A stretch of DNA of 8,251 nucleotides, from contig JAADFV010000066.1 in assembly GCA_013152695.1 (NCBI GenBank), forward strand, positions 1 through 8,251, given 5' to 3'. This stretch comes from Chloroflexota bacterium. GTDB taxonomy: Bacteria > Chloroflexota > Anaerolineae > J102. Made by a program: the position numbers and the translations under genes. Positions 1-5,860 of this stretch are shown piece after piece. Each line of letters opens with the position of its first letter. The stretch's first letter is position 1. Under the pieces are notes generated by a model, which saw only the letters and a program-made list of their open reading frames with translations, was not told the origin of the DNA and made no database searches.

Positions 1-572
1 CCGAAGGCCACAAGAACCGATACGTTGCGAATCTCCCCGCCCCAGCTGCGCTTGAGCAAAATACCGTCCATGTACACGTAGGGATGTTCTCCCTCGATCG
101 GTTTGTTCCTCCATGCCTCTATGTGTTTGTAGATCTTCTTGTTTAACGAGGAAACCGTGGAAGGGCTCACCTTCGTGCCCCACAGGGCCTCTGTGACGTC
201 CTCAATGCGCCGGACCGAAATCCCGGCCAGGTACATCTCTATCAAGGCCTCTTCCACAGAGGATTCACGACGCTGGTAACGACCGATGATCGCCGTCTCG
301 AAAGGAAGGGTCCGGAGCTTGGGCATCTTCAGGTTCACCTCACCTGCCTTGGTGTGAAACGTTCTCTGGTAATGGCCGGCACGGGTATCTTTCCTCCCCT
401 TCGTATGCTCGTAACGTTTTGCGTTGCACAGAAGATCCGCTTCAGCGTCCAGCAGCGCATTAAGCGTCTCTTCAACCGTTCCCCGGACCATCTCATCAAG
501 ATGATTCAGGACTTGATCTTCGTCGATCTGTACCAAATTGCCGGTTTTTGAAGTAAACTGTTCCTTGGACAT
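1..572 (-). CDS. IS256/Mutator-family transposase, N-terminal part, cut by window edge
   Basis: Reading the minus strand from an ATG at 572 gives 190 uninterrupted codons that run off position 1, so the C-terminal half lies outside the window. The reading begins MSKEQFTSKTGNL. It contains the family-typical stretches AGHYQRTF (about residue 65), EVNLKMPKLRTLPFE (78-92), SSVEEALIEMYLAGISVRRI (104-123) and YVYMDGILLKRSWGGE (165-180). D169 in the last stretch is the likely first Asp of the DDE catalytic triad; the other Asp and the Glu are outside the window. A good Shine-Dalgarno (GGAAGGAG) sits 5 bases upstream of the ATG, supporting this start. The enzyme cuts and joins the ends of its own insertion sequence. 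No stop or frameshift is visible, so the copy may be intact. Family assignment is confident; the exact IS name is not determined. Confidence 0.93.
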   Translation of the reverse strand, partial: MSKEQFTSKTGNLVQIDEDQVLNHLDEMVRGTVEETLNALLDAEADLLCNAKRYEHTKGRKDTRAGHYQRTFHTKAGEVNLKMPKLRTLPFETAIIGRYQRRESSVEEALIEMYLAGISVRRIEDVTEALWGTKVSPSTVSSLNKKIYKHIEAWRNKPIEGEHPYVYMDGILLKRSWGGEIRNVSVLVAF

Positions 573-634
573 GGAGTCTCCTTCCTGGTTTTGGGTTGTT
601 AAGCGCTTCCAAAATACCAGATCGAAGACTTCCA

Positions 635-660
635 TGTCCTTTCTAAAATGTGCGAAAAAT
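635..660 (-). repeat. Candidate terminal inverted repeat of the IS256-type element
   Basis: On the minus strand, 63 bases upstream of the transposase start, the sequence reads TTTTTCGCACATTTTAGAAA followed by GGACA. Its CACA...GGACA pattern resembles terminal repeats of IS256-family elements, and the distance from the start codon fits such an element. The matching end is outside the window, so the repeat and any target duplication cannot be verified. The remaining sequence between here and 800 is AT-rich, and I see nothing convincing in it. Confidence 0.3.
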
Positions 661-800
661 ATTGTACGTTATCAATAGCGGCTTAGCGGAACTAACCATG
701 GAATACGTCACCGAAATTATGAACTAGAGCACTTAGTATGAAAGAAAACTAAACTTACAGGTGGCACTATTTTAAGGGATACTTACCCTGGGAGCAAATC

Positions 801-1136
801 TTAATGTTTATACCCCAGCTCATACAAGCACAATACAGCAAAATTCGCCACGTCTTGTCCATACAGCCTAGGGTCATTTGAAGATTCTGTAATGCATTCT
901 TCAAGCTGTATCGCCATTATTTTAATTTCTGTTAAATTTCTTGATCCACTCCCGGTGGTCGCAAAATCAGCTGATGTGGCCAACTTATTAGCATAACTCG
1001 CGGAATGCCATTCTCTAACAGTTGCCTTATGTAACGTTCCACCAACATACCACTCTTTGCCTAAAGCGGTTGTAGCAAAAAGTAAAATTGCAACAACAGA
1101 TATTGTTAAAATGTAGATTGTTCCCAAGCGTTTCAT
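801..1136 (-). CDS. Small exported protein of unknown function
   Basis: This 111-residue protein has a clear Sec signal peptide: MKR, a hydrophobic core from about residue 6 to 21, and a likely cleavage near TTALG-KEWY (residue 26). The mature part, about 85 residues, starts KEWYVGGTLHKATVREWHSA. It holds two cysteines (C81 and C103) that could form a disulfide after export, and ends ELGYKH. GGTLHKAT followed by a W and ANKLATSAD resembles small exported hypothetical proteins I have an impression of, but I cannot name a domain. The ATG is preceded by AGGGGAG at short spacing. It lies 39 bases downstream of the SH3b gene on the same strand, so the two are probably co-transcribed and both act outside the cytoplasm. 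It is AT-rich compared with the operon to the right, suggesting a separate origin. No function is assigned. Confidence 0.8.
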   Translation of the reverse strand: MKRLGTIYILTISVVAILLFATTALGKEWYVGGTLHKATVREWHSASYANKLATSADFATTGSGSRNLTEIKIMAIQLEECITESSNDPRLYGQDVANFAVLCLYELGYKH

Positions 1137-1175
1137 GGCTCCCCTACAATTGAAACGAGCTACATCCGCTATCCT

Positions 1176-1715
1176 TTACATATCCCAGTTACGCTCAATT
1201 CCTTCGACTATTATTTTTTGATATACAGGTGGTTGAATATTGTACTTGTGAATGACTTCTAATTTATACTGATCTTCAAGAATTCTAGCTTGGTCAACGT
1301 TTTTATTTAGGTTTCTCGATAGGGGAAATTTTGCCTCCGCTTCATACATAGCACGATCTTCAGCCTGAAGAATGGCTAAAAAAATCCTTTTCCTAGCAAG
1401 AGCCAAGTCAGGGATAGCAAGTATTGCTTTAGTAGGTTTGGCTAAGTTAGCAAACACATAACGCCGCATCCCTGTGAACATAATCATCTCATACCAATTG
1501 TCTTTTTTGCCTTTTACTTTGAAAATATCCCCTTTTTTTGCCTGCGCTACGACTTGTGAAGATGTGTTCGGCGCAAATCTAATGTTTGCCTTTTGACCCG
1601 TTATTATTATTAGATCATCCTTAATTACTACTGTTCCAGCGACAACTGTTCCATGATAAACAAATGTAAATGTACTTATTGCAATTATAAATACTGTAAA
1701 TATTGAGTGTCTCAT
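1176..1715 (-). CDS. Exported SH3b-domain protein
   Basis: The 179-residue product starts with a signal peptide (MRHSIF, hydrophobic core to about residue 20, likely cleavage around VVAG, residue 27). Residues about 34-92 fit a bacterial SH3 domain: ANIRFAPNTSSQVVAQAKKG matches the usual 'NVRSGPSTSSKVIGTLKKG' pattern, then WYEM and a YVFANL end in place of 'GYVSASYL'. Residues about 100-179 form a charged, probably helical tail (ARKRIFLAILQAEDRAMYEAEAKF) ending GIERNWDM, which I do not recognise. Bacterial SH3 domains usually bind cell-wall peptide or glycan, so a periplasmic or envelope role is likely; the ligand is unknown. A very strong Shine-Dalgarno (GGAGGAGGGAG) precedes the ATG and fixes the start. 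It is the first gene of a likely two-gene unit with the small exported protein downstream. Its AT-rich composition contrasts with the efflux operon. Confidence 0.85.
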   Translation of the reverse strand: MRHSIFTVFIIAISTFTFVYHGTVVAGTVVIKDDLIIITGQKANIRFAPNTSSQVVAQAKKGDIFKVKGKKDNWYEMIMFTGMRRYVFANLAKPTKAILAIPDLALARKRIFLAILQAEDRAMYEAEAKFPLSRNLNKNVDQARILEDQYKLEVIHKYNIQPPVYQKIIVEGIERNWDM

Positions 1716-1843
1716 CTCTCCCTCCTCCAGCCCCTCAACGTCAGCTCAACCTACTTCAAGTCTTTCGTGAGAAAACAGGATTACGATAGTCCTATCTTGC
1801 CAGAAATGTCTAGTTTTGAATGGTCCAATTTACGGGGAGAAGG

Positions 1844-1969
1844 TCAGTTGAACTGGGCATCAGTGTTGCCCTGTTCGGCACCCTTCCGGTACCATTTTGC
1901 GGCGTCCACATCGTACTTCGGGACTCCATTCCCGTTATCGTACGCTACTCCGAGGTTGAACTGAACATC
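1844..1969 (-). pseudogene. Orphan Sel1-like repeat, remnant of a Sel1-repeat protein
   Basis: Reading minus from 1969 gives 41 codons and a TGA at 1844-1846. The peptide runs DVQFNLGVAYDNGNGV, then PKYDVDAAKWYRKGAEQGN, then TDAQFN-stop. This is a near-textbook Sel1-like repeat (pattern AQFNLGxxYxxGxGVxxDxxxAxxWYRKAAEQG) followed by the first residues of a second repeat. Intact Sel1 proteins carry several such repeats after a signal peptide and mediate protein contacts, often in the periplasm. Here nothing Sel1-like precedes residue 1 and the match stops at the TGA, exactly where the next repeat should read LG. There is no credible start codon or ribosome site. I read it as a gene fragment left after deletion or insertion. 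It is on the same strand as the SH3b gene. Confidence 0.75.
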
Positions 1970-1974
1970 TGAAT

Positions 1975-1993
1975 CCCTTGAGGATTTCAAGGG
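1975..1993. repeat. Perfect 7-bp hairpin (CCCTTGA / TCAAGGG, 5-base loop)
   Basis: CCCTTGA at 1975-1981 and TCAAGGG at 1987-1993 are exact reverse complements separated by GGATT. No T-run follows on either strand, so an intrinsic terminator is unlikely. It lies where the Sel1 match fades out and about 100 bases upstream of a RAYT transposase fragment, so it might be a REP-like hairpin or a rearrangement junction. A single short palindrome can arise by chance. Confidence 0.35.
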
Positions 1994-2097
1994 GCGGGAA
2001 TTTCACAATAATCCTGTCCACACCAAGTTCATCATACCCTCTCAATGGTATTTGGCAAAGGTCTTGCTTCGTCTTCTTTATTTTCACAGTGGCAAGC

Positions 2098-2172
2098 ATG
2101 TCAAGAAAACTCCGTCTCGAATTTCCAGGGGCAATCTATCACATCAACCACAGAGGAAATCACCAGGAGTAG
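2098..2172 (+). pseudogene. REP-associated tyrosine (Y1/HUH) transposase, N-terminal fragment
   Basis: From the ATG at 2098 the frame reads MSRKLRLEFPGAIYHINHRG then NHQE and a TAG stop (2170-2172). This closely follows the conserved start of Y1/TnpA-REP (RAYT) proteins, typically MARPLRLEFPGALYHVTSRGN. Such enzymes are single-strand DNA transposases with an HUH motif and a catalytic tyrosine and usually run 150-300 residues. Here only 24 codons remain and both catalytic elements are missing. None of the three frames after the stop restores a recognisable RAYT sequence, so the rest was probably deleted rather than merely frameshifted. There is no clear ribosome site. The fragment should be non-functional. 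Confidence 0.7.
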
Positions 2173-2260
2173 ATCTGCCATCACCAAGATCATCTGTAAT
2201 ACAAACTGATCATATCAAGAACTGCCATCTTCCGGCCTGACCCTCGTTTTCCTAAAAGTT

Positions 2261-2293
2261 AATCAATCGATTGACTTAATCATTTGATTGATT
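2261..2293. promoter_or_regulatory. Candidate TetR/CecR-type operator with two palindromes
   Basis: Two symmetric elements lie just upstream of the repressor gene. TCAATCGATTGA (2263-2274) is a perfect 12-bp palindrome. AATCATTTGATT (2278-2289) pairs AATCA with TGATT around TT. Their centres are 15 bp apart. The outer arms AATCAATC (2261-2268) and GATTGATT (2286-2293) are also exact inverted repeats. TetR dimers bind palindromes of this kind, and the elements cover the -35 box and spacer of the predicted promoter, so bound repressor would block polymerase. Binding by this repressor is inferred. Confidence 0.65.
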
Positions 2294-2300
2294 GTAATAT
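2271..2300 (+). promoter_or_regulatory. Sigma70-like promoter of the efflux operon
   Basis: TTGACT (2271-2276; 5 of 6 matches to TTGACA) and TAATAT (2295-2300; 4 of 6 matches to TATAAT) are separated by 18 bases. The predicted start of transcription near 2306-2308 leaves a leader of only about 14 bases that just includes the Shine-Dalgarno AAGGAG (2310-2315), 5 bases before the ATG at 2321. The promoter probably drives all five downstream genes. Confidence 0.65.
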
Positions 2301-2320
2301 TGGTCTGAAAAGGAGACGCC

Positions 2321-3037
2321 ATGGACACGGAAAACGAAAATTCCACACCTAAGGGCAGGCGGGGCGAGAAGACTATGGAACAGCTTCTTGCCGCCGGAGT
2401 GGAAGCCTTCGCCAAATACGGGCCGGAAGGAGTCACCACCCGTCAACTGGCGAAGGCGGCCGGCGTCAACAGTGCCGCCATTGCCTATTACTTCGGCGGG
2501 AAAGAAGGCTATTACATAGCTGTGGTGCGGCATCTCATAAAAGAACGGGCCAGGCCCATTCTCTCGCTCCTCACGGAAATATCGGAGGAATTCGATCGTT
2601 CTGATCGCAGCCCGGAAGTTGCGGGGGCGCTTCTCATGCGGTTTCTGCGAAATTTCACCATTGCCGTCCTGCTGAATCCTTACGCAAGGTTCATCGCGAG
2701 CATCTCTTCACGGGAGCATCTTCACCCTACAGCGGCATTCGAACTGATCTATGGTGTCGTTTCGCGAATACACGTCACCTTGTCAGAACTTATCGGCTGC
2801 GCCACCGAAACTTCCGTTGATTCACCCGATACCATCATCCGTGCCCACGCCATCCTGGGCCAGGTGCTTCTTTTCCGAATCGCTTCAACCACCGCATGCC
2901 GCCGCCTGAACTGGGACACAATCACCAAAAAACGGGCTGAGCACATCGCGGACATCGTTGCCCGGATGGCATGTCGAGCCATCGAGATAGCGCCTGCCGA
3001 AGAAGATGACGGGAAAGTGATAGAACGGAGCCGATGA
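2321..3037 (+). CDS. cecR: TetR-family transcriptional repressor, CecR (YbiH)-like
   Basis: This is a 238-residue regulator. Residues about 17-64 form the TetR DNA-binding domain: helix-turn-helix VTTRQLAKAAGVNSAAIAYY followed by FGGKEGYY, the usual hinge after the recognition helix. The C-terminal ligand and dimer domain (about 80-220) carries ASISSREHLHPTAAFELIYG, close to the E. coli CecR stretch FISREQLSPTAAYHLVHE, and AHAILGQVLLFRI matching AHALIGEILAFRL. The ATG at 2321 has AAGGAG 5 bases upstream. Its stop overlaps the next start codon (ATGA at 3034-3037), so it is translationally linked to the efflux genes it probably controls. In E. coli, CecR sits in front of ybhGFSR, represses it and has been linked to cefoperazone and chloramphenicol sensitivity. 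The same order here supports the same role, but the ligand is unknown. Autoregulation is likely because candidate operators overlap its own promoter. Confidence 0.88.
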   Translation: MDTENENSTPKGRRGEKTMEQLLAAGVEAFAKYGPEGVTTRQLAKAAGVNSAAIAYYFGGKEGYYIAVVRHLIKERARPILSLLTEISEEFDRSDRSPEVAGALLMRFLRNFTIAVLLNPYARFIASISSREHLHPTAAFELIYGVVSRIHVTLSELIGCATETSVDSPDTIIRAHAILGQVLLFRIASTTACRRLNWDTITKKRAEHIADIVARMACRAIEIAPAEEDDGKVIERSR

Positions 3038-4086
3038 TGAAGCACAGAACAGTAAAATTAGTCATTCTGCTGGGGGTCATCACAACCATTGGAGCGGCTG
3101 TCTGGTTCCTGGCGACCGGGGGTATTCCTGAACAGAAGGTGCCCAAATTCTTAAAAGCCTATTTGGGCGATGCATCCTCTTCCTCGATTCTCGAGTTGCA
3201 GGGTAACGTCGAAATCAGGGAGGTGCGGTTGGGATTCGAAGTGCCGGGCCGTATTGCCGACATGTTGGTGGATGAGGGGGACAAAGTCAGCCCGGGACAG
3301 GTTCTGGCAGAGATCAAGCCCGATTACTTCAAGGATGCGGTGAGACAGGCCGAGGCGGCACTGGAGGCGCGCAAAGCGGAACTGCTGAAACTTGGAAATG
3401 GGTCAAGACCAGAGGAAATAAAACAGGCCGGGGCGAATACACTGGCGGCGCGAGTGGTCTTTCTGAATGCTCAAAAAGAGTTCCTGCGAGCGCAAAACCT
3501 TGTCTCGAACGGGGCCTTGTCACAGAAGGTATTCGACAATGCAAATGCCGCTCGTGATCAGGCCGAGGCGAAACTCCAGGCCGCCGAAGCCACGCAGAAG
3601 CTCGTAGAGCTTGGACCGCGGGACGAAGACATCGCGAGAGCAAGGGCCCTGGCTGAACAGGCACAGGCCAAATTGGACGAAGCGCAGCGTCGGCTGGCAG
3701 ATTCAAAACTCGTTGCTCCTACAGGCGGTATTATACAGACGAAGGTTCGTGAACCGGGTGGCTACGTGCATGTCGGGGAGCCGATCTATACCATAAGCAT
3801 AATGAATCCCGTGTGGGTGCGGACCTATGTCAACGAAATTGACCTGGGATACATTCGCCCAGGCATGCAAGCCATCGTCCACACGGATACAGGTAAATCC
3901 TATCCTGGCCGCGTAGGGTTCATATCTCCCGTTGCAGAGTTTACACCCAAGACAGTCCAAACGAGAGAAATCCGGACCGACCTGGTGTACCGAATCCGGG
4001 TAATCGTGCAGGACCCCAAGGGCGAACTGCGCCAGGGCATGCCTGTTTCCGTCGCGTTAGATCTGAGTTCGCGGGACGAGAGATAG
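3034..4086 (+). CDS. ybhG: HlyD/YbhG-like membrane-fusion (periplasmic adaptor) protein
   Basis: The 350-residue protein is the periplasmic adaptor of the exporter. Residues about 7-27 are a hydrophobic anchor (VKLVILLGVITTIGAAVWFL) without a lipobox. Residues about 55-95 are the first lipoyl half (EVRLGFEVPGRIADMLVDEG, then DKVSPGQVLAEI). Residues about 97-225 are a long Ala/Glu/Gln-rich helical hairpin that reads as a duplication: SRPEEIKQA near 124-132 and GPRDEDIARA near 194-203 start equivalent segments. The second lipoyl half follows (KLVAPTGGIIQ, about 225-235), then the beta-barrel and membrane-proximal domain with NPVWVRTYVNE and LRQGMPVSVALDL at the C terminus. The order and the duplicated hairpin are typical of YbhG. 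The hairpin should contact an outer-membrane TolC-like channel, which is not encoded in the window. The first ATG (3034) overlaps the regulator stop; a second ATG at 3037 is equally possible. CGGAG lies just upstream. Confidence 0.92.
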   Translation: MMKHRTVKLVILLGVITTIGAAVWFLATGGIPEQKVPKFLKAYLGDASSSSILELQGNVEIREVRLGFEVPGRIADMLVDEGDKVSPGQVLAEIKPDYFKDAVRQAEAALEARKAELLKLGNGSRPEEIKQAGANTLAARVVFLNAQKEFLRAQNLVSNGALSQKVFDNANAARDQAEAKLQAAEATQKLVELGPRDEDIARARALAEQAQAKLDEAQRRLADSKLVAPTGGIIQTKVREPGGYVHVGEPIYTISIMNPVWVRTYVNEIDLGYIRPGMQAIVHTDTGKSYPGRVGFISPVAEFTPKTVQTREIRTDLVYRIRVIVQDPKGELRQGMPVSVALDLSSRDER

Positions 4087-4099
4087 GTTGGACGGATAT

Positions 4100-5845
4100 A
4101 TGCAACCTTACATCGAACTAAGGGATGTAAGTAAACGGTTCACTGCCGATGCCTCCCCCGCGGTCACGCGAGTGACCGCAGAGATACCGGGCGGCGGTGT
4201 CACAGCGTTGGTGGGTCCGGATGGGGCCGGTAAGACGACATTATTACGCCTGATGGTCGGACTGTTGAAGCCCAGCGAGGGGTGGATCACGGTTGCGGGG
4301 CACAACACCATTGATCCGGCCTCCAACATTCACGAGGTTCTCAGCTACATGCCGCAGAAATTCGGTCTTTACGAAGACCTCACCGTGATGGAGAACCTTA
4401 ATCTTTACGCAGATCTACGAGGAGTACTCGGCCAGGACAGACGGGAAGCAATTGCGCGCCTCCTTGATTTTACCGGCCTTGGCCCTTTTACCACCCGGCT
4501 TGCCGGAAAGCTCTCAGGCGGAATGAAACAGAAGCTCGGGCTGGCATGTTCCCTTGTCCGGCGCCCCCGGGTGCTGCTCCTGGATGAGCCGAGCGTGGGC
4601 GTTGATCCCTTGTCCCGCCGAGAGCTGTGGCAGATGGTCGATGAGCTTGTTGATGAAGGAATTGCCGTGGTGTGGAGCACGGCCTACCTGGATGAAGCCG
4701 AGCGTTGCTCTGAGGTGCTCATTTTGAACAACGGATGTCTGCTTTACAAGGGCTCTCCCAAGGAACTGACGGGGAGCATCAGGGGGCGTACCTTCATTGT
4801 TACCCTGCCGGAGACGCGCCGCAGGCAATTCGCCGTGGAGGCTCTTCAAGACCATCGGGTTCTGGACAGCGTAATTCAGGGTCGCAAGGTACGCCTCGTA
4901 ATGAGAGAACACGTTGAGGATCCCTGCGGGTTCGGGCCGGATGTTGAAGTTGAACCCACTTCGCCACGCTTCGAAGATGCGGTCATGTCCCTCATGGGTG
5001 GAATCCCTGAAGATCGGGTGCGGTATACCCGGGTGCTGAACGCCGGAACATCCCGGGTGGATGGTACACGAGGCGATGTTGTTGTCGAGGCAAAGGAGCT
5101 GACCAGGCGATTTGGCTTTTTCACCGCCGTGGATCGTGTGAGTTTTGAGGTTCGTCAGGGAGAGGTCTTCGGACTGCTCGGCCCCAACGGCGCCGGGAAG
5201 AGCACAACATTCAAAATGATGTGCGGGTTGCTCAAGCCCACTGCGGGTGAGGCGAAAGTGGCCGGTGTTGACCTGCTCAAGGCTCCTGCAAAGGCCCGTG
5301 AACGCATTGGCTACATGGCTCAGGAGTTCAGCCTGTACGGCGACCTCAGTGTTCGGCAAAACCTGGATTTCTTCGGTGGCGTATATGGGCTCAAGGGACC
5401 CAGCTTGTCGGATATGATTGATAGCATGATCGAAGATTTCCAGCTGGGCCCCTTCGTAAACACCAATGCCGCCGATCTCCCCCTGGGGTTCAAACAGCGG
5501 CTATCCATGGCATGCGCGACCATGCATAATCCGCAGACACTGTTCCTGGACGAACCGACCAGCGGAGTGGACCCGATCACGAGGCGCGAATTCTGGACAC
5601 GGATCAATTCCATGATTGAGCTTGGCGTAGCCGTTATCGTAACAACTCATTTTCTTGATGAAGCCGAGTATTGTGATCGTATTGCATTGATGTACCAGGG
5701 CAAGATTATTGCTGCTGATACTCCTGATGGAATCAAGCAGTCCGCACAGTCGGATCGCTTACTAAACCCGACCCTCGAGGACGCCTTTATCGAATTGATC
5801 GAGCGCAACATGTCGTCTGACACCGATGCGATGAACAGTGCTTAG
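4100..5845 (+). CDS. ybhF: YbhF-like ABC transporter ATPase with two fused nucleotide-binding domains
   Basis: From the ATG at 4100 this is 581 residues; a TTG at 4088 would add four. I prefer the ATG because MQPYIELRDVSKRF lines up with the YbhF N terminus. Domain 1: Walker A GPDGAGKTT (39-47), Q-loop Q86 in YMPQKFGLYEDLTVMENL, signature LSGGMKQK (138-145), Walker B VLLLDEP (158-164). Its switch position reads WSTAYLDE, with Ala195 where the usual His would be. A linker of about 100 residues (220-325) follows. Domain 2: Walker A GPNGAGKST (361-369), Q408, signature LPLGFKQR instead of LSGGxxQR (460-467), Walker B TLFLDEP (480-486) and an intact H517 in TTHFLDEAEYCDR. It binds and hydrolyses ATP at the cytoplasmic face to drive the two permeases downstream. 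Both deviations map to the same composite ATP site. It starts 13 bases after the ybhG-like gene, so it is in the operon. Confidence 0.93.
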   Translation: MQPYIELRDVSKRFTADASPAVTRVTAEIPGGGVTALVGPDGAGKTTLLRLMVGLLKPSEGWITVAGHNTIDPASNIHEVLSYMPQKFGLYEDLTVMENLNLYADLRGVLGQDRREAIARLLDFTGLGPFTTRLAGKLSGGMKQKLGLACSLVRRPRVLLLDEPSVGVDPLSRRELWQMVDELVDEGIAVVWSTAYLDEAERCSEVLILNNGCLLYKGSPKELTGSIRGRTFIVTLPETRRRQFAVEALQDHRVLDSVIQGRKVRLVMREHVEDPCGFGPDVEVEPTSPRFEDAVMSLMGGIPEDRVRYTRVLNAGTSRVDGTRGDVVVEAKELTRRFGFFTAVDRVSFEVRQGEVFGLLGPNGAGKSTTFKMMCGLLKPTAGEAKVAGVDLLKAPAKARERIGYMAQEFSLYGDLSVRQNLDFFGGVYGLKGPSLSDMIDSMIEDFQLGPFVNTNAADLPLGFKQRLSMACATMHNPQTLFLDEPTSGVDPITRREFWTRINSMIELGVAVIVTTHFLDEAEYCDRIALMYQGKIIAADTPDGIKQSAQSDRLLNPTLEDAFIELIERNMSSDTDAMNSA

Positions 5846-5860
5846 GAGGTTGCAGCGAGC

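Larger units (their letters stand above)
1716..2260. other. Gene-debris region without an intact gene
   Basis: About 545 bases separate the SH3b gene from the efflux-operon promoter and hold no intact gene. Pieces I can recognise are a lone Sel1-like repeat (minus), a short perfect hairpin, a possible oxidoreductase tail (minus) and the first codons of a RAYT transposase (plus). The right end of the stretch (2173-2260) shows nothing recognisable. The juxtaposition of unrelated fragments on both strands suggests repeated insertion and deletion at this spot. The small open frames here (for example 1707-1964 plus) do not look like proteins. Confidence 0.6.

Noticed and set aside
354..551. Plus-strand open frame of 65 codons within the transposase
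   Set aside because: It is antisense to the well-supported IS256-type transposase, and its product resembles no protein.
775..790. AGGG...CCCT hairpin downstream of the minus-strand pair as a terminator
   Set aside because: Only a 4-bp stem and a poor T-run; not enough to call a terminator.
1707..1964. Plus-strand open frame of 85 codons
   Set aside because: Its peptide looks random, and the opposite strand carries the Sel1 repeat, which explains the open frame.
4514..5359. Long minus-strand open frame (281 codons) inside the ATPase gene
   Set aside because: It is antisense to a clearly conserved tandem ATPase, has no recognisable domain and no ribosome site of note; long antisense frames are common in GC-rich coding DNA.
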